Origin: Verrucomicrobiota bacterium
GTDB taxonomy: Bacteria; Verrucomicrobiota; Verrucomicrobiia; Chthoniobacterales; UBA6821
NCBI GenBank assembly: GCA_016871655.1
Contig: VHCR01000052.1
Coordinates: 1 to 8,434, forward strand
Length of the DNA stretch: 8,434 nt
Direction: 5' to 3'
Part shown: positions 1-5,750 of the stretch, piece after piece
Numbering within the stretch: the first letter of the stretch is position 1
Layout of the letters: each line of letters opens with the position of its first letter
Notes under the pieces: model-generated
Seen by the model: the letters and a program-made list of their open reading frames with translations, nothing else
Told to the model about the DNA's origin: nothing
The model's database searches: none
Position numbers and translations under genes: made by a program

Positions 1-79
1 TTATAAAAATAAAAATAGGGGGGCAGATCCTCCAAAATCACTTTTCAAACCCATCTTAACCCCATAAAATCAACTCCTC

Positions 80-148
80 TTGTCCAATTTGAAATTATTT
101 TGGACAGCAGTGATTCTCAATATGACTTCGATTGGAACAATAAGCGCC
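80..148 (+). other. Probable signal peptide of the 604-aa protein
   Basis: Residues 1-23 have a short n-region with a single Lys5, an uncharged stretch FWTAVILNMTSIGTI and a small-residue ending ISA before Pro. The hydrophobic core is interrupted by Asn and Thr, and Pro at +1 is unfavourable for signal peptidase I, so the cleavage position is uncertain. It depends on accepting the TTG start. Confidence 0.45.
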
Positions 149-1894
149 CCTATTACTTCGCAGGATGAACTGAAAAAGCATGATCTTTCACAACACCGTC
201 TTAGCGTTCAAAAAAGAGATGGGAAAGATGTCCTCGTAGCGTCGAAAGGAACACTCTCAGATGGACTTTATAATTTTTGGGCTCGTTGGAATCCTCAAAA
301 AGCGAATAAACACAATATTCGCATTGGAGAGCTCACATCTGAATTCCTTACGGATTATTCAGAAGAAGAGAAAGCCATTTTTAAAAAGCATCTTCTTGCT
401 CCCGATACCAATCAAATAGTGGAAAGAAAGGTGGTTCAGATAAAGACATCGAGCATTTGTGTTTCAAATGTTTTACGAGCTAAAGCCATTATTGATTTTA
501 GAAAAAATGGGCTCAGTGAAATTTCAATGATGAAATATTCTTTATCTTCAGATAATAAAGTCATCGCTACTGAAAAATCTCAAGAAGAAAAAGAAAAAAC
601 CTTTGATCAAGACCTTAAAAATTTTTCAAGCCAAAATCCTCGAGCTTCTCTATCCGAACTTAATGAATATTTGAAAAATTATTGCAACCTCTATTCTCGA
701 GAAACTCTACCTTTGCCCAAAGACATGACTGAACCATCATTAAAGAAAACCATGATGATGGATAGTAATCCCACCCTTACTCAAGAGGTTGTTGGACTAA
801 GAACTAGTAAAAATCAGCCTACAGCTGTCTTTCGTTTTCTTGCAAAATTATTTGATCCAACAACTCCAATAAAAAAACAAGAGCGAGAGTGGCAGAATAC
901 GACGAGAGATTTTTTTGTTGAGGCAGCTTTAAGCAGTGTCTTGATTGAGGATAAAAATAATTCAGGAGCATTTGAGCTTGCTAAAAATATGGGAGAGTTT
1001 TTAGCTAACCCTGAACAAGACCAAGACCCAGCAACACTTACTTCGCTTCAAGAACGCGCTGAAAAAATATTAAAGGATGATCAAGAAAGTCGACAAAAAA
1101 GAGCCAACCGCCTTTATGATGAGAAAGCATGGCTTCAACCACCTGCCATCGCTTTTCTGCAAGCTATCAATAAGACTGACATTCAAAATATATTATCTTC
1201 ATCTTCTGATGAAATACCTCAGCTTCAATCACAACCGGAGTCTCAAGCAACAATAATTACGCTCTCTCCAACAAGAACCATCGTTCAGGCCGAATCAGCA
1301 GATAAAACACCTCAATCAGCTGAGGAAAAACAACGTATCCTTTCAACCAAAAAAACTGCAATAGAACATTGCCCCGATCAAAGCTTAGCAGAAGCCTTAT
1401 TTGAGAATCAATTTAGGCAACTCACTGAAGCAGATAAAAAACTTCGTGCCAATCAAGACGAGATCACTCAACTTACTCGTAAGTTACAAAAAAACTATGA
1501 TCTCCGTGATCCTAACGATAAAGCGGAGGCGGATCGTATTTTTAATGAAGCCGTAAACAGCCAGTTCCAACCACTAGAACCAGAGTATAATACTCCAACT
1601 CAAGAAGAGTTATTTACCTATCATAAACTTGGCCAAATGACGGCTCAGTTTAAAAAAGAAGTTTTGCCAACTCTCCACCGTCGAGACAATCAATTGAGCG
1701 GAGCTCCTTCTGTTGAACCTGCCCGTATTGACAAAGTTGTTAGAGACAAAACAAGGAAAGAGAAAGAAAATCCTCAAGACTCAGCAGAAAAAACTTTTGA
1801 CACTGCTATAAAAAATTTCCTAGATCAAAATCGCAATATCACCAAAGAGCAATTACAGGCCTTTTTTGAAAGATATCAAACTCGAATTGCGTAG
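80..1894 (+). CDS. Uncharacterised, probably exported 604-aa protein with an internal repeat
   Basis: I do not recognise this family. The chosen start is TTG at 80, which gives an N-terminus with one Lys, a modest hydrophobic stretch (about residues 6-21) and a possible signal-peptidase site after ISA (residue 23). In-frame alternatives are GTG at 110 and ATG at 122, and either would destroy most of this signal. No clear Shine-Dalgarno precedes any of them. The rest is hydrophilic and rich in Glu, Lys, Gln and Asn, with long predicted-helical stretches, no further membrane segment and only three Cys (127, 202, 431). A roughly 31-residue motif occurs twice, at 172-202 and 570-600 (EKTFD, then KNF, QN, Leu and Tyr at matching spacing), the second copy ending almost at the C-terminus. 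Residues 375-415 are Ser/Gln/Pro-rich and look like a linker. Base use is visibly more AT-rich than in secA and gyrA, suggesting a fast-evolving or transferred gene. It converges on secA. An exported structural or host-interaction protein is possible but unproven. Confidence 0.75.
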   Translation: MSNLKLFWTAVILNMTSIGTISAPITSQDELKKHDLSQHRLSVQKRDGKDVLVASKGTLSDGLYNFWARWNPQKANKHNIRIGELTSEFLTDYSEEEKAIFKKHLLAPDTNQIVERKVVQIKTSSICVSNVLRAKAIIDFRKNGLSEISMMKYSLSSDNKVIATEKSQEEKEKTFDQDLKNFSSQNPRASLSELNEYLKNYCNLYSRETLPLPKDMTEPSLKKTMMMDSNPTLTQEVVGLRTSKNQPTAVFRFLAKLFDPTTPIKKQEREWQNTTRDFFVEAALSSVLIEDKNNSGAFELAKNMGEFLANPEQDQDPATLTSLQERAEKILKDDQESRQKRANRLYDEKAWLQPPAIAFLQAINKTDIQNILSSSSDEIPQLQSQPESQATIITLSPTRTIVQAESADKTPQSAEEKQRILSTKKTAIEHCPDQSLAEALFENQFRQLTEADKKLRANQDEITQLTRKLQKNYDLRDPNDKAEADRIFNEAVNSQFQPLEPEYNTPTQEELFTYHKLGQMTAQFKKEVLPTLHRRDNQLSGAPSVEPARIDKVVRDKTRKEKENPQDSAEKTFDTAIKNFLDQNRNITKEQLQAFFERYQTRIA

Positions 1895-1981
1895 CTCTTT
1901 TTATCAAACCTCTCAAGTGAAAATATTCTGAAACTCGCTGAGGCTAGTAAAGAACAAGGCGCTTCGGAGCGAAGATGCTGT

Positions 1982-2059
1982 GAGCAATGGGGTCAGTACC
2001 AGATATAGTTTATTAAATTGCAGACGCAGTCGCAAATTGCGGGACTGACCCGCTTGCTC
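1982..2059. repeat. REP/BIME-like inverted pair
   Basis: The 19-bp arms 1982-2000 and 2041-2059 are inverted copies matching at 16 of 19 positions. Both contain GAGCAA and GGGTCAGT. The right copy forms a perfect hairpin on its own: GCGGG-ACTGA-CCCGC at 2039-2053. The left copy is more degenerate as a hairpin. The motif (GGGTCAGT followed by CCCGCAATTTGC on the minus strand) resembles sequences that I recall flanking REP-associated Y1 tyrosine transposase genes. No such transposase is present here, so this would be a non-autonomous relic. Confidence 0.5.
2004..2020 (+). repeat. Extra copy of the 17-bp TATAGTTTATTAAATTG repeat
   Basis: The sequence is identical to 2089-2105, 85 bp downstream in the same orientation. 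In inverted orientation it also resembles the last codons of secA (2237-2253), with two mismatches. It lies inside the loop of the REP-like pair. It may mark a duplicated target or an element end. Confidence 0.65.
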
Positions 2060-2088
2060 TGGAAGCTATCTTTCCATTCCGCTTACCC

Positions 2089-2253
2089 TATAGTTTATTA
2101 AATTGAAAAGGGCACGCGATAAGCTTGCTCTTTTTCCTTAGAACTGCGTTCTCAGATCTCACGTTATCTTCGGATAGCGCTTCGATCTTCGGCCTTGTTC
2201 TAAGAAAAAATTTCAGCGCTTCTAACATGCCCTTTTCAATTTAATGCACTATA
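2089..2253. repeat. 165-bp element with 26-bp terminal inverted repeats overlapping the secA stop
   Basis: The left arm 2089-2114 and right arm 2228-2253 are inverted copies matching at 24 of 26 positions. The symmetry continues less perfectly inwards and ends in a second perfect pair, CTTAGAAC at 2137-2144 with GTTCTAAG at 2197-2204. The interior (2145-2196) has ATCTTCGG-type short repeats. The right arm carries the last five sense codons and the TGA of secA, so the left arm is an inverted copy of the secA tail plus 11 bp downstream. It could be a MITE-like insertion that now supplies the secA stop, or a local inverted duplication of the secA end. As RNA it would fold into a long hairpin and could help end transcription from either side, although no canonical stem plus U-tract is evident. 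Confidence 0.65.
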
Positions 2254-5244
2254 ATTTTTCCCACAACACGACTTAAACTTCTTCCCACTCCCACAGGGAC
2301 AAGGATCGTTGCGGCCGATCTTTGGAGTCTCACGCTGAAAACTTTTTGCAAAGATCTCTTCTGCCTCATTGGACTCTTTTGGTTCTTGCTGCGTGCTCGC
2401 TGAGGTTGTGGTGATCGAAGCAGGCGCCAACGGATCCGACTGCTGCAAGAATTGATGCGGCATGTTGGCGAGGATTGCTTCAAACGCTTTCAGGTTGCTC
2501 GTACTCCGGAAAAGATTGTGTAGTATCTCCAATTTAATGCTGCTCATCAACTCGACAAACATCGCATATCCTTCGGTCTTGTACTCCATCAGCGGATCTT
2601 TTTGTCCGTAAGCACGGAGGTTGACCGCTTCTCGCAATCCATCCATCGCGTAGAGGTGCTCCTGCCAGAGCCGATCAATCGCATTGAGCATCACGAATCT
2701 CTCAAGCCCACCTCGTGCCATTGGATCTTCAGCGCTTGATTTTTTGTCGTAAGCTTCTTTGAGAAGTTGGATGAGAAAGGCTCCATTCTCTTCGACCGTG
2801 CGGCTCGAAAAATTAGCCTTCTCGCGTGTGAGACCTAACGGGAAAGTGTTGTGCACCCATTGCAATAAGCCCTCTTCATCTGGAACTTCTCCTGGTTGCT
2901 CGTCTAAAAATGCTGCGACTTTTTTTGGAACGACTTCTTCGATCACTTCATCAACCATGGCACGTGGATTTTCCCCGTCCATAACTTCATTGCGATAACC
3001 ATAGACGACGTTTCGCTGTTGGTTCATCACGTCATCAAACTCGAGGGTGCGGCGACGAATGAGGTAGTTCCGCTGCTCGACGCGCTTCTGTGCGGTCTCG
3101 ACGCTCTTATTGAGCCATGGATGCTCCAACTCTTCTCCTTCCTTGATCCCAAAGCGCTCCATGATTTTGGTCATGCGATCGCTGGCTCCAAAGTTACGCA
3201 TCAAATCATCTTCAAAGCTGACATAGAAACGAGAGAGACCTGGATCTCCCTGACGGGCACAACGTCCGCGCAGCTGACGATCGATCCGACGCGACTCATG
3301 TCGTTCGGTTCCCATCACAAAAAGTCCACCCAATTCTGCCACACCTTCTCCCAATTTGATATCGGTACCACGTCCTGCCATGTTGGTTGAAATCGTCACA
3401 GCGCCACGCAAGCCAGCGCGCACGATGATCTCAGCCTCTTGCATGTGGAACTTCGCGTTGAGAACCGTGTGTGGAATTTTTTCGCGCTTGAGCATGCGAC
3501 TGACAAGCTCCGATGCCTCAACACTAGCTGTTCCGACGAGCACTGGCTGGCCGCGTCCGTGAGCAGCTTTGATTTCTTCAATTACCGCACCATATTTTTC
3601 ACGACGGGTTTTGTAAATGCGATCGTTTTGATCGACACGACGAACAGGTTTGTTCGTTGGAATTACAACGACACTCAAATGATAGATGTCATGAAATTCA
3701 TTCGCTTCTGTCTCCGCAGTGCCAGTCATGCCTGCCAATTTTTCGTAGAGGCGGAAATAATTTTGAATCGTGATCGTGGCTAGCGTCTGCGTCTCGCGAT
3801 CAATCTGAACTCCCTCCTTCGCCTCGACAGCCTGATGTAATCCATCGCTCCAGCGTCGGCCTGGCATCTTGCGTCCAGTAAAGGTGTCAACGATGATAAC
3901 TTTATTTTCTTCGACGACATACTCAACATCTTTTTCGTAGAGGCAGTAGGCCTTGAGGAGTTGAGAAATATTATGAATCCGCTCGCTTTGACGATCGCAA
4001 TATTCTTGAGCAGCTTGCTTCTTGTTATTTTTTTCAACATCGCTGAGCGTTGCGTCATTTTCGATATCAGCAAATTGGGTCAGTAGATCTGGAAGCATGA
4101 AGGCATTCGGATCATCAGGGTTCATGAAGTTACGTCCCATCTCGGTCAAATCCGCATCGTGCTGACGTTCTTCAATCGAAAAATAAAGTTCTTCTTTAAG
4201 CGCGACCAACGCATCTTTTGAGCTCTCTTGATAAAAGGAGAGTTCAGCTTTATCCATGAGCTTCCTCATCTCAGGATCTTCCATCATCCGCATCAATCCT
4301 TTGCTCCGAGGCTGTCCCAACTTGACCTTAAAAAGCAGCAACCCAATTTTTTCTTTGTTTTCTTTTTCTTCTTTTCCCTCTTTCTCCGCAAGTTCTTTAG
4401 CTTCGTTGATAAGACGGGTGCACAACATCGTCTGATTGCGCACAAGTTGAGCTACCATCGGCTTGAGATGATCATACTGGTGCGTTGAGACCGTCGCAGG
4501 ACCACTGATGATCAGCGGCGTACGTGCTTCATCGATCAAGATCGAATCAACTTCATCAACGATCGCAAAGTAATGCCCACGCTGTACTTGCTGTTCGCGA
4601 TTGGTTGCCATTCCATTGTCCCGCAAATAATCAAATCCATATTCACTATTCGTCCCATACGTAATGTCGCATTCGTACTGCGCGCGCCGTTCTTCGGGCG
4701 ACTGATCGTGCTGAATAATACCGGTTGTAAGCCCTAAAAAACCGTAAAGTTGCCCCATGCATTCAGCATCGCGCCGCGCGAGGTAATCATTAACCGTCAC
4801 GAGATGAACACCGCGCCCCGTCAAGGCATTAAGGTAGACTGCCAGCGTTGCCACTAAAGTTTTTCCTTCACCAGTCGCCATTTCCGCAATCTTTCCACGA
4901 TGCAGCACGATTCCGCCAACGAGTTGCACATCAAAATGAATCATGTTCCAATGAAACTCTTGATCACAAACCAAGAACGTCCGCCCACAAAGGCGCCGCG
5001 CCGCATTTTTGACGACCGCAAAAGCCTCAGGCAAGAGCGCCTCGAGGCGTTCTTTCAACTTTTCAGAATCAGCAATTGCAGAAAGTTCCGCCTTCCAGGC
5101 AGCCGTTTTCTCCCGCAGTGCCTCCTCAGGCAACGATTGAAACTGTTCTTCGAGTTCATTAATTCGACGCACCAGCGGCATCATCCGCCGAATCTCGCGT
5201 TGATTTTTAGAACCGATAATTTTTTTTAAAATCCAATTTAACAT
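2236..5244 (-). CDS. secA: Protein translocase subunit SecA
   Basis: SecA is the cytosolic/membrane-associated ATPase that drives preproteins through the SecYEG channel. Visible features: Walker A MATGEGKT (122-129); the DEAD-type Walker B site [20 protein letters not shown] (229-248) at the start of the preprotein-crosslinking region; [17 protein letters not shown] (462-478); GMTGTA (505-510); [12 protein letters not shown] (621-632) and [17 protein letters not shown] (645-661) of the second ATPase domain; a helical wing/scaffold region with [11 protein letters not shown] (734-744); and a C-terminal SEC-C zinc motif [13 protein letters not shown] (982-994). At 1002 aa it exceeds E. coli SecA (901 aa). 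Much of the excess lies in residues 251-365, as in PVC and Bacteroidetes SecA, and in a Ser/Thr/Gln linker before [14 protein letters not shown] (660-669) replaces the usual GRSGRQGDPG. ATG at 5244 fits the family N-terminus ([14 protein letters not shown]), but a hairpin 6 bp upstream replaces any obvious ribosome-binding site. The stop lies in a repeat arm. Identity is essentially certain. Confidence 0.98.
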   Translation of the reverse strand: MLNWILKKIIGSKNQREIRRMMPLVRRINELEEQFQSLPEEALREKTAAWKAELSAIADSEKLKERLEALLPEAFAVVKNAARRLCGRTFLVCDQEFHWNMIHFDVQLVGGIVLHRGKIAEMATGEGKTLVATLAVYLNALTGRGVHLVTVNDYLARRDAECMGQLYGFLGLTTGIIQHDQSPEERRAQYECDITYGTNSEYGFDYLRDNGMATNREQQVQRGHYFAIVDEVDSILIDEARTPLIISGPATVSTHQYDHLKPMVAQLVRNQTMLCTRLINEAKELAEKEGKEEKENKEKIGLLLFKVKLGQPRSKGLMRMMEDPEMRKLMDKAELSFYQESSKDALVALKEELYFSIEERQHDADLTEMGRNFMNPDDPNAFMLPDLLTQFADIENDATLSDVEKNNKKQAAQEYCDRQSERIHNISQLLKAYCLYEKDVEYVVEENKVIIVDTFTGRKMPGRRWSDGLHQAVEAKEGVQIDRETQTLATITIQNYFRLYEKLAGMTGTAETEANEFHDIYHLSVVVIPTNKPVRRVDQNDRIYKTRREKYGAVIEEIKAAHGRGQPVLVGTASVEASELVSRMLKREKIPHTVLNAKFHMQEAEIIVRAGLRGAVTISTNMAGRGTDIKLGEGVAELGGLFVMGTERHESRRIDRQLRGRCARQGDPGLSRFYVSFEDDLMRNFGASDRMTKIMERFGIKEGEELEHPWLNKSVETAQKRVEQRNYLIRRRTLEFDDVMNQQRNVVYGYRNEVMDGENPRAMVDEVIEEVVPKKVAAFLDEQPGEVPDEEGLLQWVHNTFPLGLTREKANFSSRTVEENGAFLIQLLKEAYDKKSSAEDPMARGGLERFVMLNAIDRLWQEHLYAMDGLREAVNLRAYGQKDPLMEYKTEGYAMFVELMSSIKLEILHNLFRSTSNLKAFEAILANMPHQFLQQSDPLAPASITTTSASTQQEPKESNEAEEIFAKSFQRETPKIGRNDPCPCGSGKKFKSCCGKNYSALN

Positions 5245-5250
5245 AGGGAA

Positions 5251-5269
5251 AAGTCGCCTGCGGCGACTT
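5251..5269. repeat. Hairpin at the secA-proximal end of the S23 unit
   Basis: This is a perfect 8-bp stem (AAGTCGCC / GGCGACTT) with a 3-nt loop. On the minus strand it ends 6 nt before the secA ATG and is followed by TTTTCCCT. It could act as a weak terminator for the upstream genes or could limit ribosome access to secA. The U-run is too short for a confident intrinsic terminator call. Confidence 0.7.
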
Positions 5270-5301
5270 GTTGAAGCGTTGAAATGTTGAAACGTTGAAA
5301 A
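5270..5301 (+). repeat. Four tandem 8-bp repeats GTTGAANN (left arm)
   Basis: Units start at 5270, 5278, 5286 and 5294. The last two bases are GC, AT, AC and AA. All four keep GTTGAA exactly. They abut the hairpin and end 3 bp before the S23 stop codon. They pair with the inverted set at 5700-5731. Confidence 0.85.
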
Positions 5302-5304
5302 GAA

Positions 5305-5688
5305 TTATTTTACACGACTTCGTTGCGAGTAATAGAGAGCATTAAGCTTTGTTGAAATCATTCCAATCTGATTTCGTTGAAAAGACAACTCTACTTCAGA
5401 TAGATAACCTTGATCAAAAGAAAGTATAAGTAAATTTAAAGCTTCAAGTAATGATGAGTAAGCGATCTGAGAAAAGTGCGATTGATCTTTCATTGATATA
5501 CGAGCTGAACCTTCAGCTAAATTAGTCGGAACAGAAACAGCCGCTCTATTAAGTTGATCTCTCATTCCAAATTGTTCGCTTTTTGGAAACAAAGAAGTAA
5601 TGTTATAGATGGATTTCACCCAATGACGAGCGTCTTGCCAAACGTCTAATTTTTCGAAAGTGAATTGATGCTCTTTTTCTATATTCAT
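5305..5688 (-). CDS. Four-helix-bundle protein, S23/23S rRNA-intervening-sequence family
   Basis: The 127-aa protein shows the signature of the family first found in 23S rRNA intervening sequences (S23, related to the Avd accessory proteins of diversity-generating retroelements). It has FEKLDVWQDAR near the N-terminus (11-21), FPKSEQFGMRDQLNRAAVSV (34-53) and TNLAEGSAR (55-63), then SSLLEALNLL in the third helix. Length is normal for the family and all four helices appear present, so it is probably intact. The biochemical role of free-standing members is not established, although the related Avd proteins bind nucleic acid. The start is ATG at 5688, with no good ribosome-binding site. It lies in the same orientation as gyrA and secA, separated from each by 60 bp of inverted-repeat sequence, and is somewhat more AT-rich than both. 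This context argues that it is cargo or a helper of the surrounding repeat unit and not a functional partner of gyrase or SecA. Confidence 0.88.
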   Translation of the reverse strand: MNIEKEHQFTFEKLDVWQDARHWVKSIYNITSLFPKSEQFGMRDQLNRAAVSVPTNLAEGSARISMKDQSHFSQIAYSSLLEALNLLILSFDQGYLSEVELSFQRNQIGMISTKLNALYYSQRSRVK

Positions 5689-5699
5689 TTATCGCTACA

Positions 5700-5731
5700 T
5701 TCTCAACGCTTCAACTCTTCAACGTTTCAAC
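5700..5731 (-). repeat. Four tandem 8-bp repeats GTTGAANN (right arm)
   Basis: Read on the minus strand from 5731 downwards, the units are GTTGAAAC, GTTGAAGA, GTTGAAGC and GTTGAGAA. Only the innermost unit departs from GTTGAA. They lie between the gyrA-end hairpin and the S23 start codon, in the S23 untranslated leader if it is transcribed with gyrA. Confidence 0.85.
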
Positions 5732-5750
5732 AAGCCGCCAAAGGCGGCTT
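5732..5750. repeat. Hairpin at the gyrA-proximal end of the S23 unit
   Basis: This is a perfect 8-bp stem (AAGCCGCC / GGCGGCTT) with a 3-nt loop, overlapping the gyrA stop codon (5749-5751). Compared with the hairpin at 5251-5269, one pair is changed from T-A to C-G in both strands of the stem, so pairing is kept. It is followed on the minus strand by GTTGAA and not by a U-run, so it is not a canonical terminator. Confidence 0.75.

Larger units (their letters stand above)
1895..2235. other. Non-coding, repeat-rich spacer between convergent genes
   Basis: I see no plausible gene on either strand between the end of the 604-aa gene and the secA stop. The spacer instead holds several overlapping repeats. 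There is a small perfect hairpin CTTCG-GAG-CGAAG at 1962-1974, a REP-like inverted pair (1982-2059), three copies of TATAGTTTATTAAATTG-like sequence (2004, 2089 and, inverted, in the secA end), and a 165-bp inverted-repeat element (2089-2253). AGAACAAGGC at 1951-1960 recurs inverted at 2192-2201, and GCGCTTCG occurs at 1959-1966 and 2177-2184. This density suggests successive insertions or duplications in a tolerant site between two gene ends. Confidence 0.7.
5251..5750. mobile_element. 500-bp inverted-repeat unit carrying the S23-family gene (putative IVS-like mobile element)
   Basis: Arms 5251-5301 and 5700-5750 are 51-bp inverted copies, matching at 42 of 51 positions. Each arm, read from the outside in, is a 19-nt hairpin followed by four copies of the 8-mer GTTGAANN. 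The S23-family gene lies between them, with 3 bp to one arm and 11 bp to the other. The unit starts within the gyrA stop codon and ends 6 bp from the secA start. I see no target-site duplication and no transposase, so calling it mobile is inference. S23-family proteins are known from intervening sequences of 23S rRNA genes, which also have complementary ends. No rRNA is present here. Confidence 0.55.

Noticed and set aside
43..70. Possible promoter for the 604-aa gene (TTTCAA, 16 bp, TAAAAT)
   Set aside because: The -35 matches only 3 of 6 bases, and the transcript would begin almost at the TTG start. AT-rich sequence gives such matches by chance.
2241..2483. 80-codon minus-strand frame inside the secA 3' end
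   Set aside because: It is an out-of-frame reading of the SecA linker and zinc motif. The SecA frame is clearly the coding one.
3019..3783. Several overlapping plus-strand open frames opposite secA
   Set aside because: All are antisense to conserved SecA motifs, overlap one another, and show no domain or start signal.
5245..5269. Intrinsic terminator between the S23 gene and secA
   Set aside because: The stem is good, but only TTTT follows, interrupted by CCCT and the secA ATG. It is recorded as a hairpin and not as a terminator.
5305..5688. A true 23S rRNA intervening sequence
   Set aside because: The gene belongs to that family, but no rRNA sequence flanks it. Both neighbours are protein-coding.
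5270..5731. CRISPR array
   Set aside because: The repeats are 8-bp tandem units without spacers, arranged as two mirrored sets, and no cas genes are present.
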